Below are positions 1 to 10,395 of a DNA stretch of 64,000 nt, piece by piece. A model generated the notes under the pieces. It was not told where the DNA came from and ran no database searches. It saw only the letters and a program-made list of their open reading frames with translations. Each line of letters begins with the position of its first letter. Position 1 is the stretch's first letter. The DNA is from Paralithodes platypus (lineage: Eukaryota > Arthropoda > Malacostraca > Decapoda > Lithodidae): the NCBI GenBank assembly GCA_032716605.1, contig CM064551.1:47157697-47221696 (forward strand), given 5' to 3'. A program made the position numbers and the translations under genes.

Positions 1-109
1 TAGTGTTTGAAGAGGATGCCTTATGTAATAGGCATGTTCGTCAATGATTACGGGGCCACTACTAAATATTAGGTTTTCTTTATCTCCTTACAGGAGTCAA
101 ACCTATAAT
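1..109 (+). mobile_element. Right terminus of a DIRS element (body lies before the window)
   Basis: These bases match the last ~110 bp of the right inverted terminal repeat of DIRS-A (49497-49606) almost base for base and end in the same CCTATAAT. The sequence after 109 is a CR1-like LINE on the other strand, so the DIRS element inserted into that LINE and cut it inside the reverse transcriptase domain. The rest of the element must lie upstream of base 1. Known for the family: DIRS elements end in inverted repeats rather than LTRs. Confidence 0.88.
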
Positions 110-976
110 CTCACTTCCATTAGTTAAAACTTCAGGTAAGTTGTTGATAAATATAACGAACAGGAGTGGTCCCAACACAGGTCCCTGAGGTACCCCACTT
201 GTAATTTCCCTCCACCCCGAGCCTATTCCATTCACCAGTACCCTCTGTCTCCGATCTTTCAGGAAGGCTTCTATCCATTTCACATATTTCTCCCATATAT
301 TATAGCTTCTAACTTTCTCTATTAACCTTTTATGTGGGACCTTATCGAAGGCCTTCATAAAATTGCAATATACCACGTCTATAACATCACCATCCTCCAG
401 AATTTGCATCCAATCATCTACCACCTTAATTAGCTGTAGTACTGTCGACCTCCCTGGCAAGAATCCGAACTGTCTCCCACTGAAAAGTTGGTTTGATTTC
501 ATATGCTCCATTATTCCTTCTCTAATTACCGTTTCCATTAGTTTACACACAACACTTGTCAAACTGACTGATCTATAATTTCCTGGGTCATTTCTCTTTC
601 CCTTCTTAAAAATAGCTGTTATGTTTGCCTCTCTCCAGTCCATTGGGGTTTGTCCTGTATTAAAAAGTACCTCAAATAAAAAATTTAATGGCTCTACCAA
701 CATCTCACCTCCTTCCTTTATGATTCTTGGATGTATCCAATCCGGTCCCGGGGACTTACTTCTGTTCATTTTTTCTATAGCCCTTCTTATTCTAGCATGG
801 GAAAACTCTATTAGTTCTAGTGCCGGTGCCTGTTTGATGGGAATAGTAGGCACTGCATCATCCGACTCCACTGTTAGTACCTCCCCAAAATATTTCCCCA
901 GCACCTCTGCTTTCTCCTTATCAGTTTCTGCTCTATTCCTACCATTCCTACTATTCCTATTAGGACCTGAGGGATA
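110..976 (-). pseudogene. CR1-like LINE reverse transcriptase fragment, cut by a DIRS insertion
   Basis: The minus-strand frame 904-80 encodes the first two thirds of a non-LTR reverse transcriptase. Recognisable parts, in order, are [29 protein letters not shown], a [14 protein letters not shown] block (first catalytic Asp) and [14 protein letters not shown]. The frame reads on upstream to about 976 without the listed start. It stops just before the expected FADD catalytic box, because the DIRS right end at 1-109 interrupts it; the last residues called are DIRS sequence. Block order and spacing fit the CR1/Jockey superfamily. It is a dead copy: there is no endonuclease, no second catalytic motif and no 3' end. 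Confidence 0.85.
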
Positions 977-1127
977 GTCAATTACCTCACTGGACTTTTC
1001 CGCCGGACTTTATAAGTCAAATCATGCCGCGTGAGTCTATCGGTTAGGGCGAGTTCACTTGGCCGGGCCGAGATTACTTCCCTTAGGAATTAGCATTTCC
1101 GCCGGGACTCTAGTGGTACACCACACC
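977..1127. other. Short spacer with TTCCGCCGG motifs, possibly DIRS leader debris
   Basis: There is no coding potential. Two copies of TTCCGCCGG(G)ACT about 95 bp apart (near 1000 and 1098) resemble the CCGGCGG-type motifs that recur in the DIRS leaders of this window. With 1997-2640 it may be one leader split by the Jockey LINE at 1128-1996. That link is inference. Confidence 0.3.
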
Positions 1128-1996
1128 ACAGCACACCACAAACATTAAAAAGAAACTGACACCCAGACTTAACGCCCTCAGGTCACTTGCTCACACAAAA
1201 TTTGGACACAACAAAGAAACTACCACCACAGTATATAAACAATACATAAGATCAGTGATGGAATACGCAAGCCCAGCCTGGGCTTCTAACCTAGCTGAAA
1301 CACATCATAAGACCTTACAGACTATTCAAAACAAAGCCCTGAAGATCATTACAGGCTGCACAGCTACTGCACCCACAGATCACCTACATCAAGAAACCAA
1401 AATCCTCAAAGTCAAAGACCATCTGGACATGAGAGGCACTCAATTCCTGGCAGCAGCCTCCACGAACCAAGACCACCCACTAAACTACATGGCAACACAC
1501 CCACAGACACCAAGAAATATCAAAACAACACCCAGCACACGGTATCACACACAATTATTGTCCTCTCTCCCTCCCTGCCCACCCCGAACCAACTTCCAGA
1601 AGCACATCCATACTCATATCTCTCACCGATCCATCCACTCACTCACAGACAACACGCAGCTGCATGCACGACCTCCCGAAATCCATCCTTCCGAATCCTC
1701 CCTTCCTCGCGAGGACAGAGTCCACCTGGCCAGGCTGAGATGCGGACACCATCCAGCTCTCCTGAGCTATCAGAAGAGACTGGATGACTCCGTTGTAGAC
1801 GCCTGCCCGGGATGTAACACAGCACCCCATACCATTAAACACATCATAGAAGACTGCATTTCACACAACCACTTACGCCAACAACACAATCTACACTCAA
1901 TGAGAGCTCTGTGGGAAAGCCCGATCGTGGCCATGGCCTTTCTCAGGGACTCGGGGCTGTTCGGCCAGGCAGCTTAGGGAACAACAACAACAACAA
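1128..1996 (+). pseudogene. Jockey-like LINE 3' end with C-terminal RT region and (CAA)n tail
   Basis: The frame 1255-1977 encodes 240 residues corresponding to the C-terminal region after the RT domain. It includes MEYASPAWASN and a Cys/His cluster (CPGCN...IKHIIEDC) typical of the end of Jockey/R1/I-group ORF2 proteins. The element starts at 1128 by comparison with the longer minus-strand copy at 30148-32026 and ends in GGGAACAACAACAACAA. It is 5' truncated, which is usual for LINEs primed at the target. The coding frame itself is undamaged and nearly identical to the 30 kb copy, so both are fairly recent. Flanks resemble DIRS leader sequence. No endonuclease or catalytic RT motif is present, so it cannot act alone. 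Confidence 0.85.
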
Positions 1997-2640
1997 TGAC
2001 GATCCCGGAGTCCAGGACAAGCCCACTGGCAACAGTCCCGGACTCCAATAAACCATTTACCGGATACTCTAGGCCTTACCTACATAGCCCCGAGTACTAA
2101 TAGGCCATAGCCGAGTACTCTGGAGTCTGTCACGACGATGACAAACCCCGGTACCAAGACAAGCCCGCCGGAAACCAGGCTATGCGTTTTCATACTCAAC
2201 CTTGAATGTTTACACAGATCAGCTGGAACAACAGTGACCTTGTCATGTAAAGTTTCTCTTGTTATTTGCTCTGTTTAGGATTATCGCCGGGTACTCTAGG
2301 CTTGGTCTTACGATAATAAGGATGTCTAACATATTAGAGACATATTACGATACCAGGCAGCATGACATAGTTCATAGTTTCACTATGACAAGCCCGGGTA
2401 CCGAAAAAATTGAGACCACCATATGGGTGCTGTGTTACCCAAAGCCTTTTCATACTATGACAAGAACAAGTCCGAGTAACAGATATTATTTTACCAGGTA
2501 CCCTAAGCTTTGTCACACTTTAATAAAGACAAACCAGGGTTCCAATAATGGAATCAAATGGAAATTATTGCCGGGTACCCTAGGCTTGGTCACATTGTAA
2601 TAAGGATGTCATACCATATTAGAGACAGGCCCGGCTACCA
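1997..2640. repeat. Diverged tandem array built around CCGGGTACCCTAGGCTTGGTC
   Basis: Units such as GCCGGGTACTCTAGGCTTGG (near 2285) and GCCGGGTACCCTAGGCTTGG (near 2572) recur, each followed by an A/T-rich segment with AATAAGGATGTC and ATATTAGAGACA. Shorter relatives lie near 2050, 2396 and 2500. The spacing of the two best copies is about 287 bp. There is no coding frame. Composition and CCGG spacing resemble the DIRS leaders elsewhere in the window. Confidence 0.55.
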
Positions 2641-3369
2641 GTAATTAACATAACTATCAGACTTACAATAGAAACGAGAGCTTACATAAGTACTTCTCTC
2701 TTATTAGCTTATTTAAAGTAAACAATACAAGGCTAGATCCTAATTTTGCCCAAGTTAAGTAGGCCTAGGCCTAATAAGTCCTCTTTACATCTCTCTATGC
2801 AACATTGACTCCTTGGTATTGATTCACAGGCTCAGGTAATGCGCTGCGTGACCAGAGAAGAATCTGGACATCAATCAAATAGTTCCCTCCCGGCCAAGTG
2901 ATACCCTCATCAAGAGATGAACAGTATTCCAGATTTCAAGGCCAGGGTAGACCTAACCATTTCACTTGTTACTCCCTTCATTCGGCTAACAAAACCGTAA
3001 TCTTTAAGGTGAGTTCACTGGGCAAAACTCTAGAAGTTTCAGGTTCACCTACTAAGTACAGTGGAGCTCCCATCCTAGCTGCTAATCGGTTCCGCAGAAA
3101 TAGAGCTAGGATTGAAACAGCCAAGATCGGGGCACTGTTCTTATGGGGAAAATTCAATCGGTTCCGTGCTCATGCCAAAATTTGCGTCTTTTTCTATTTT
3201 TTGCCTATGAAAACATTTTTTATTGTACACAAATTAAATTTTATGCATTATACTGTATCATATAATACACCATAGAATAAGTGCTATAATACCACTCGGT
3301 ATTATAATGCTTGGGTAGATGGCCGTAGTCTGTATGTACTCGGGTTTGACTTTATGTTTGTATGGTATT
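2641..3369. other. Unrecognised sequence, no supported gene
   Basis: A 125-codon open stretch at 2898-3275 shows no domain or motif and has A/T-rich, non-coding-like composition at its end, so I do not call it a gene. No repeat unit or terminal structure is evident. Confidence 0.4.
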
Positions 3370-3520
3370 ATTGTATCACCCGCCCGTGTGGGTACCCGGG
3401 ACTGTCTCCATACCCGGCAGTCCTGGTACCAGGGCTTTGGTGTCCGGGCCTTATTGAGATAAGGCCTAGGGCACCCAGGGACTTGAGAGTGTATGGTATT
3501 TGGGAGTGTATGGTACTATA
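3370..3520. repeat. First unit of the hairpin tandem repeat, separated from the array by a LINE
   Basis: This unit carries GGTACCCGGGAC, CCATACCCGGCAGTCCTGGTACC and the hairpin core GGCCTTATTGAGATAAGGCC, as in the array at 6636-7370. The array resumes at 6636 after an RTE-like LINE, and the ten bases TGGTACTATA occur on both sides of the LINE, consistent with a target-site duplication. Confidence 0.8.
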
Positions 3521-6500
3521 TATATCTATAAATATCTAAGCAAAGAAAAATTAACGAACAGCCTCGGATGCGGACGGAACCTACGTTGACGAACCACGAC
3601 CGACTAAGGACATACCTTCGGACATTCTGAGAATGGCTACGTGGAATGTTAGTGGCATGAATGATGGCACAAAAGAGAGAGAGAGGTTCTGGAAGTGTTA
3701 GTGAATGCCAGGCTGGATGTATGTGGAATGACAGAGACCAAATGGAAAGGTTCAGATGTGAGAGAGTGGGAGTGTGGAATGGGTGTGAGTGCTGGAGTGA
3801 GTGAAGGAACAGCGAGAGAAGGTGCATGTTTGTTTGTAAGTAGCAAATGGAAGGAATGTGTAAGAGAGTATGGGTCTGTGGGTTCAAGGATTGTGTGGGT
3901 GAGAATGAAAGTAGGAATACAAACGTGGGTGATTGTATGCGTGTATGCCCCGACAGAGGATATACTTGAAAGAAAGAAAGAAAGAGGAGTTCTGGATGAA
4001 TGTGGAGGCGTGCCTGGAGAAGTTTGACAAGAACGAAAGAATATTTCTGATTGGGGATATGAATGTTAAGGTGGGTGATAGGAAAGTTGAGGGAGTGGTG
4101 GGAGGGTGGGGGGTACCATCAGAGATGAAGGGGAATGGTAGTGCACTTGTGGACGTATGTGTGGAGAGGAGGCTGTGGATAGCCAACACCTTCTTCCGAC
4201 ACAGAATGATCCACAGGTACACGTGGAAACGGATGTTGACGATGAAGGATAAGACAGTGGTGGAACGAAAGTCATTGATTGATTATGTATGTGTGGATGA
4301 ACGAATGAAGAAATCTGTGATGGATACTAGGGTGTATAGGGGTATTGGAGGGGGTCTGTCTGATCATTATGTAGTGGTAGCTAAGGTTAGAATACAAAAG
4401 AAGTGGGTGAGGAGAGCTGGAGGGAGGCGAGAGGAGGGTGGAATGGTGAGGAGGGTGGAGAGGTTGCAGGAGGAGGAAGTCAGGGAGGAGTACAGGAGAG
4501 CAGTGGAAAGACGACTAGGTGGGTTCGACCTGGAAGTTATGGAGGAAGTGGAGGAGATGAGCAAGGTGTTTAAGGATGAGATCTGTGCAGCATGTGAGGA
4601 GGTGTGTGGAGTGAGGAGAAGAGGGAGGGGAGTGAAAGGTACAGCATGGTGGACAGAAGAGGTAAGAATAGCTGTGGAAGAAAAGAAGAAAGCATATAGA
4701 GAGTGGTTGGGAAGTAGAGGGAATGAAGATTCCGAGAGACAGAAACGAGCGAGGTACGTGGAGAGTAAGAGGGTGGTGAAGAGAGTAGTGAAGGAAAGTA
4801 AGAGAAGAGTAGATGAGGAATTTGGAAGGAATCTGAGTGTAAAATGGAGGGAGAGTAAGAAACTGTTCTGGAAAGAAGTCAAGAAAGTTAGGGAAGGTAG
4901 CAAGGGAAACAGTAAGGGTGTGAAAGATAAGAATGGGAGAATGCTAGCCGAGAAGCAAGAGAGAGTCGAAAGATGGAGGGAGTACTTCAGTGAGTTGCTA
5001 AATGTAAGGAATGAAGAGCCAGCAAACATAGCTGGATATGGTATGGGAGGGAGAAGAAGAGATGTAGTGCAGGAGGTGGGGATCAGGAGGTCAGAAGTGT
5101 GGGAAGCCATGAAAAGAGTGAAGTTGGGGAAAGCACCAGGAACAGATGGAGTGTGTGGGGAAATGTTGAGGTATGGTGGTGAGATAGTGATAGAATGGGT
5201 ATGGAAAATGTGCAAACTAGCATGGGAGAAGGGGAGTGCACCCGATGACTGGAAGACTGGCATAATAGTCCCCCTATATAAGGGCAAAGGGGAAAGAGGA
5301 GTGTGTGGTAACCACCGAGGAATATGTCTTCTAAGCGTAGTAGGGAAGGTATACAGTAGGGTAGTGATTGAGAGAGTGAGATTGAGAACGGAGAAATGGA
5401 TAGGCGACGAGCAGGGAGGTTTTAGGAAGGGAAGAGGATGTGTAGATCAGATTTTTACCCTGAATTGTGTTGTGGAGAAGTATCTGGAGAAGAAACAAAA
5501 GGTGTATGTTGCCTTTATGGACTTGGAGAAGGCCTATGACAGAGTGGATAGAGAAGGTTTGTGGAAAGTACTTAGAATATACGGAGTAGAGGGCAAGTTG
5601 CTGAAAGCAGTGAAGAGCATGTATGAGGGTGCAAAGGCGGCAGTACGTGTGGAGAGTGAGCAGAGCGAGTTCTTTGACCTGAATGTTGGTTTGAAACAGG
5701 GGTGTGTGATGTCCCCGTGGTTGTTTACTGTATATATGGATGGAGTCATGAAACAAATACTATCAAGAGCAGTGGATGTTGGTGTATCACTGAAAAGGGA
5801 GGGAATTGAGTGGAAGCTACCTATACTGCTGTTTGCGGATGATACAGTTCTGATGAGTGATAATGAATGGGAGTTGCAGGGTCTGGTAAATGAGTTTCGA
5901 ACAGTGTGCGAAAAACGGAATTTGAAGGTAAATGCGGGGAAGAGCAAGGTTATGGTCTTCGAAAGGGGTGAAGTCACAGAGTGTGAGGTGAAGCTGAACG
6001 GTCAGGCTATGGAGATCATCAACTCTTTTAAGTATCTGGGCAGTGTGTTGAGTAAAGATGGGACTATGAATGAAGAAGTGCGGGAGAGGGTACAACAGGG
6101 GAAGAGGGTTGTAGGAATGCTAAAAGCAGTAACAAGAAATAGGGTGGTCAGTATGGAAGTGAAGAAGTCCTTGCATGACAGTGTGGTAATCCCGACACTG
6201 ACTTACGGAAGCGAAGCATGGACGTTGGTTGAGACTCAGACCAAGAGTGAGAGCAGTGGAAATGAATTACTTAAGGAGTGCGTGCGGAGTTACATGGAGG
6301 GATAGACAGACTAATGAGGAAGTAAGAAGGAGGTGTGGTGTGGAGGTAGATGTGCTGGAAAGTGTGAAAAGGAACAACTTGAGATGGTTCGGCCATATGG
6401 AACGTATGGAAAGCGAGAGAATGACTAAGAGGGTGTACGAGAGCGAGGTGGAGGGACAGAGAGGGAGAGGTAGACTGAATGAGAGGTGGAAGGATGGAGT

Positions 6501-6635
6501 GAGGAAGTACATGAACGAAGGCAGTGCTGGTTGGGGGGAGGGGCGTCGACTGACTGGGGACAGAGGTGCATGGGGGCGGTTCGTTCGTGGCCACCCCTTC
6601 GGGGATCACGGCGTCAGGCAATAGATGGATAGATG
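3521..6635 (+). pseudogene. RTE-like LINE with endonuclease and reverse transcriptase, frameshifted
   Basis: This is a nearly full-length non-LTR element. The protein starts around 3632 with MATWNVSGM, the N-terminal signature of an AP-type endonuclease (TETKW, then GDMNVKVG, then IDYVCVD and LSDHY). The RT follows in frame 3933-6305: KAPGTDG, NHRGICLLSV, GGFRKGRGCVDQ, AFMDLEKAYDRVD, LKQGCVMSPWLF and the catalytic FADD near 5836. The tail of the protein moves to another frame (6229-6624) with RWFGHMERM, typical of this group. At least three frameshifts (near 3700, 3950 and 6240) break it. It ends in a short GATA/GATG tail and is inserted in a tandem repeat with TGGTACTATA on both sides. The clade call (RTE-like) rests on motif style only. 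Confidence 0.85.
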
Positions 6636-7370
6636 GTACTATAATGTCACCCACCTATTTGGGTACTCGGGATTGCCTCCATACCCGGCAGTTATGGTAC
6701 CCGGGCCTTATTGAGATAAGGCTTAGGGAAACCGGGGACTAGAGGATGTATGGTATTATATTATCTGCCCATCTGGGTACCTGGGACTGTCACCATACGT
6801 GGCCGTCCTGGTATCCGGGCCTTGGTACCCGGGCCTTATTGAGATAAGGCCTAGGGCACCCGGGGACTTGTTAGTGTATGGTACTATAATGTCCCCCGCC
6901 TATTTGGGTACTCGGGAGTGCCTCCATACCCGGCAGTCCTGGTACCCGGGCCTTATTGAGATAAGGCCTAGGGAAATCGGGGACTTGAGGATGTATGTTG
7001 TTATGATATTATCCGCCCATCTGGGATCCGTGACTGTCACCATAACTGGCAGTCCTGGTATCCGGGCCTTGGTACCCGGGCCTATTGAGATAGGGCCTGG
7101 GGTACCTGGGGATTTGGTTAGGACGTTAGGTGGATATTCCAATATGATATTATTATGGGTATCGGTTGGCTGCAGGTCCACTGATACCCTTTGGCCTTGA
7201 TACCCAGGCCTTATTGAGATAAGGCCTAGGGAAATCGGGGGCTTGAGGATGTATGTTGTTATGATATTATCCGCCCATCTGGGATCCGGGACTGTCACCA
7301 TATCTGGCAGTCCTGGTATCCGGGCCTATTGAGATAGGGCCTAGGGTACCTGGGGATTTGGTTAATAATG
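6636..7370. repeat. Tandem repeat, 115-130 bp units, each with a perfect hairpin
   Basis: The string GAGATAAGG or GAGATAGGG recurs at 6713, 6841, 6958, 7087, 7216 and 7331, spacing 128, 117, 129, 129 and 115 bp. In most units it is the centre of GGCCTTATTGAGATAAGGCC, an 8-bp inverted repeat around TGAG. Units also contain GGTACCCGGGCC, ATCTGGGATCCG and ACTGTCACCATA. Open frames on both strands across this array reflect repeat composition and are not called as genes. Confidence 0.85.
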
Positions 7371-7611
7371 AAATGTAATTGTATTTCATTTCGCAATATA
7401 GAGACTATCAGCTGTAGTCTTGCTGGTTCTAATGAAACCAATGCTTCTAAATTGACTTGAAGGTAAATATATGAGGAGGCACTCGTGATTGATTAATGTT
7501 AAAGTGATATATATTCACTTTTTATAGAAAACTTGGGAGTAAATATTGAAAGTATTGTAGTTTATTGGGTGCGAAGCATTGAATGAAAATAGGTTAACAT
7601 TTTCTGGAAAT
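7371..7611. other. A/T-rich spacer, nothing recognised
   Basis: No open frame, terminal inverted repeat or tandem structure is visible between the hairpin array and the following 190-bp duplication. Confidence 0.4.
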
Positions 7612-8018
7612 TAGGCTTAGGAAATTTGTTCCTAACTACAAATATTACAGTGGCCTGAAAAATAACCTCTGGTCTGGGCACAACCGGGGGCTACCTGTCA
7701 GGAATTACAGATATATGAATCTTATACTTACCTATAATTCAACCCTTAAGGGAATATCTATCATGCTATCATGTTAAAACAACCAGCACAGAACAAATTA
7801 GGCTTAGGAAATTTGTTCCTAAGTACAAATCTTACGGTGGCTTGAAAAATAACCCCTGGCTTACGGAGGTATGAAAAATTAACCTCTGTTTTAGGCACAA
7901 CCGGGGGTTGTCTGTCAGGACTCACAGATATAAGCTGATGACACTCGCATATAATTCAACACTTAAGTCAGTATCTATCGAGCTATAATGTTAAAACACA
8001 CTATCACAGAACAAAAAG
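7612..8018. repeat. Two-copy tandem duplication of about 190-220 bp
   Basis: The first copy (7612-7797) begins TTAGGAAATTTGTTCCTAA and runs to GCACAGAACAAA; the second begins at about 7799 with the same words and ends at ATCACAGAACAAA. GGCACAACCGGGGG and ATAATTCAAC occur at the same relative positions. The second copy holds an extra ~30 bp. Function unknown. Confidence 0.7.
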
Positions 8019-8064
8019 ACACTGCCGCTAAAGAGCCGAGGTTCGTATGATACGACATACAGAA

Positions 8065-8122
8065 ATCTATCTATCTATCTATCTATTGCCTGACGCCGTG
8101 ATCCCCGAAGGGGTGGCCACGA
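8065..8122 (-). mobile_element. 3' tail of an RTE-like LINE, minus strand, with (GATA)n
   Basis: Reverse-complemented, these bases read GTGGCCACCCCTTCGGGGAT then CACGGCGTCAGGCAATAGATAGATAGATA, matching the last ~40 bp of the LINE at 3521-6635 plus its tetranucleotide tail. It is an extreme 5' truncation of the same family. Confidence 0.85.
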
Positions 8123-8609
8123 GGCTCTAGAAAGTGAGAGTGGCTCTGAATAACATGCACGTCGACCAGCCCAGACTAAAGTCCTTACTTACAGGATTAC
8201 AAGTGAAATTGGTCCAAACAAACACATTCCTAAACGCGTATATGATTTCAACTGCACTAATATTCACTATGGACCAAAACTGACGCGTTCAAGAGGGGCT
8301 ATGTAACACTGAGCATGAGGTAAGGACACGCCTGTCTACCTTGGCTGGTCGGCGGGCGAGAGATAGTCCCTGAAGGGGACAGGTGGCTAGCTGTGCATGG
8401 GAAACGGAGGAAGATCAGAGCACGCGTAGACGCGGTGTTCAAACTGTGCTAATTCTTTTCTTTTTATTTCCTACTTTTCAGTGGCTCCGTCCCAATGACG
8501 TACCGTAGGAATGATTAAGGGGTACCCCCTATGATGATCTTGGTTCTCGACCGCCATGATCTAGGTTAACCCGGGCTCAGAGGAGCCTGGAACGAGGCCA
8601 TATTAACAT
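8123..8609. other. Unrecognised sequence beside a divergent DIRS end
   Basis: No gene is visible. Near 8471 there is TGGCTCCGTCCCAATGACGT, a degraded mirror of the DIRS-type terminal words that follow at 8610-8689, so part of this stretch may be remnant ITR. Confidence 0.35.
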
Positions 8610-8689
8610 AGGCTCTTACGTCATTGACGTAAGGAGCCACCAATAAATATTGGGTTTTCATTCATCCCTTCGGGACTCAAACCTATAAT
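8610..8689 (+). mobile_element. Right end of a divergent DIRS family (DIRS-G type)
   Basis: CTCTTACGTCATTGACGTAA, GGAGCCACCAATAAATATTG, GGTTTTC and GGGACTCAAACCTATAAT follow each other in the same order and spacing as the DIRS-A right terminus (GTCAATGATTACGG, GGCCACTACTAAATATTAGG, TTTTC, GGAGTCAAACCTATAAT). About two thirds of positions agree. The terminal CCTATAAT is identical. A left end of the same family is seen at 26711. Confidence 0.65.
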
Positions 8690-8694
8690 TTGGT

Positions 8695-8815
8695 ATTTTT
8701 TTAATCTACGAATAATTTCTAATACGATGGAATTGAAAACAATATTATCTTTCCAACACACAAATAATAAAATGAAAAAGAGAGTCAATAAAAATGTCTC
8801 CTTTGTCTTTTCAGA
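8695..8815. repeat. Paralogous ~110-bp A/T-rich block, copy 1
   Basis: AATAATTTCTAATACGATGG and ATTGAAAA with a following TTCCAACA occur here and again at 10040-10150 (AATAATTTCTAATGCGATGG...). The two blocks flank the cluster of TTAA elements at 8819-10007, so they may be two parts or copies of a host repeat for those insertions. Confidence 0.55.
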
Positions 8816-8818
8816 AAC

Positions 8819-9536
8819 TTAACCCTTTCACACACATAGGATGCAGAGGTTGCCAGATTAGCAATAAGAAATAGAGTTCTCTCACTCTTATAATTACCTC
8901 TCCAAAATTAGTTTTCTGCCCACAGCTAACTCAAAGACAACTGCAGAGGTTGAAGTAACTAAATTTAAGGTTTCTAAATACCCCTGATGGTAACAAAGGC
9001 TTTAACACTCCACGAGCGGCTAGGTCAGTAACTTCTACTACCTGCCAAGCGGGTGGTTTTACCCTAAACTAGCCTATTTTCCGTGCTCTTTTTCATGCAT
9101 AAACAAGAGCCAGAGCGTAATACAATTATGTATCCGTGAAAGGGCGATAATTGAGCTTTCCAATGACACCAGAACCATCCTTCTACAACCACGGGTTCTC
9201 TTGCAACGATCGTGCAACACGAAGGAAAAATCCCTAAAATACGGTAATTTCCTTACATAATTCCCTGTCTAGCGAGGTAGTGGGTGTGGATGTGTGAGGA
9301 GGGGAGGTTAGTCACGGCGCGGGAGCCGTGCCGAACGGTCAGAGTCAACCTACGCTCCTCCCACCATTCGTCTCTCTCTCAGAGCCAATTATGTGCTCAA
9401 AATTGCACACCGGGCCCCGCCACATAGTCCTTGGTTCTCTAGACCGCCTTAAGTCGGGCCCCGCTAATAAGGGGTTAAAGTATCCCTAATAGGCTCAAAA
9501 TTGTGTCAAATGTCGGAGAGGGTTAAGTCCGTCTCA
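8819..9536. mobile_element. piggyBac-type MITE (MITE-D), interrupted by another MITE
   Basis: It begins TTAACCCTTTCACACACATA and ends CGGAGAGGGTTAA, giving an imperfect terminal inverted repeat TTAACCCT(T/C)TC. Known for piggyBac elements: target TTAA and termini starting CCC. It has no transposase. A second MITE occupies 9002-9478, exactly between TTAA tetranucleotides. A partial relative with the same first ~65 bp occurs at 50222-50283. Confidence 0.65.
9002..9478. mobile_element. Divergent piggyBac-type MITE (MITE-A, copy 4)
   Basis: It is bounded by TTAA at 9002-9005 and 9475-9478. It shares the order of words with the copies at 16855, 56057 and 62532: CGAGCGGC near one end, CATGCATAAACAAGAGCC, GAAAGGGCGATAA, GAGCTTTCCAATGACACCA, TCTCTCTCAG, CCGCCACATAGTCC, and a right end CGCTAATAAGGGGTTAA. 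It is the most diverged of the four, so probably the oldest insertion. Non-coding. Confidence 0.75.
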
Positions 9537-9589
9537 TATAATTTTGTATGTTATCGATCACTTGCCCATCTCTCTATTTCCCTTACACA

Positions 9590-10007
9590 TTAACCCTCCT
9601 CTAGCGGGTGCTCTGTGGCCGTTTTGGGCCTTTCTGGGCCGTTCTGACTGCTATATCAACCATCAGTATGAAAGGAACTGTATTGCGCCGAAAACTAGGT
9701 GGAAATCGCTACACAATGACGCCACATACAGCTACGTAGCACTCGTGGAGCACTGACAGTGTTACCTCGAAGATGGAAGTTTAGCTGATTTTGCTACCTT
9801 GCTCACTTTTAGCGAACTATTGGTTACACTGTCATCCTCACGCGCGGTGGGGGAACTGGAGTTAGTGTGGGCCGGGAGGCCACAGATGTCGGACGTATGG
9901 ATCATTACTATCCCACCCATTTTCACTCGATTTCCACCCTTTTTTCACCCGTTTTTTGCCAGTTTTTTCAACACGACTTATGTGGTGAGCCGCTTTTTAA
10001 GGGTTAA
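9590..10007. mobile_element. piggyBac-type MITE (MITE-C), 418 bp
   Basis: TTAACCCTCCTCTAGCGGGT at the left and AGCCGCTTTTTAAGGGTTAA at the right form an imperfect inverted repeat ending in TTAA. Internal sequence (CCCACCCATTTTCACTCG and the poly-T rich right third) differs from MITE-A, B and D. The open frames at 9544-9756 and 9799-10050 have no protein features and are not called. Confidence 0.65.
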
Positions 10008-10039
10008 CATAACTACTGTATGTCATATTTGGACTTTTT

Positions 10040-10150
10040 GTAATTTATGAATAATTTCTAATGCGATGGAATTGAAAAATATAATAACCTTCCAGCAAAT
10101 AGATAAACAAGAAATAACAGACAGTCAACAACAAATATTCCCAGTCTTCT
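10040..10150. repeat. Paralogous ~110-bp A/T-rich block, copy 2
   Basis: Second copy of the block at 8695-8815; shared words are GAATAATTTCTAAT, CGATGGAATTGAAAA and AGTCAA. The 245 bp that follow (to 10395) are A/T-rich with no gene. Confidence 0.5.
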
Positions 10151-10395
10151 CTGCAGATAGGCGCGAGGTTCCGAGCGTCGGGAGATTTAATTTATTTTTT
10201 TTTTATTTTTTTTCTCACGGTATATTTTCGCCTTGAAAGTGTCTACACAAAATTATATATTGTAACACAAAATGATATATTGTAACATGTTTTTAATTGA
10301 CATTTGTGTAATTTTTGCTCATTATGAGTTGGTGGAATTTTGTTTTCTTTAATTCCATCATATCGGAAATGATTCACAGATTATATAGAGACCAA

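Noticed and set aside
2898..3275. 125-codon frame as a host gene exon
   Set aside because: No motif, a composition that turns A/T-rich at its end, and no splice or homology support.
4367..5287. 306-codon frame opposite the RTE-like LINE
   Set aside because: It is the complement of a purine-rich coding strand, so stops are rare by composition; its Ser/Leu/Pro/Thr-rich sequence has no domain.
6799..7301. 133-codon frames on both strands in the tandem array
   Set aside because: Both are periodic translations of the repeat unit.
9544..10050. Two small frames as genes
   Set aside because: They lie within and across the boundaries of a TTAA-flanked MITE.
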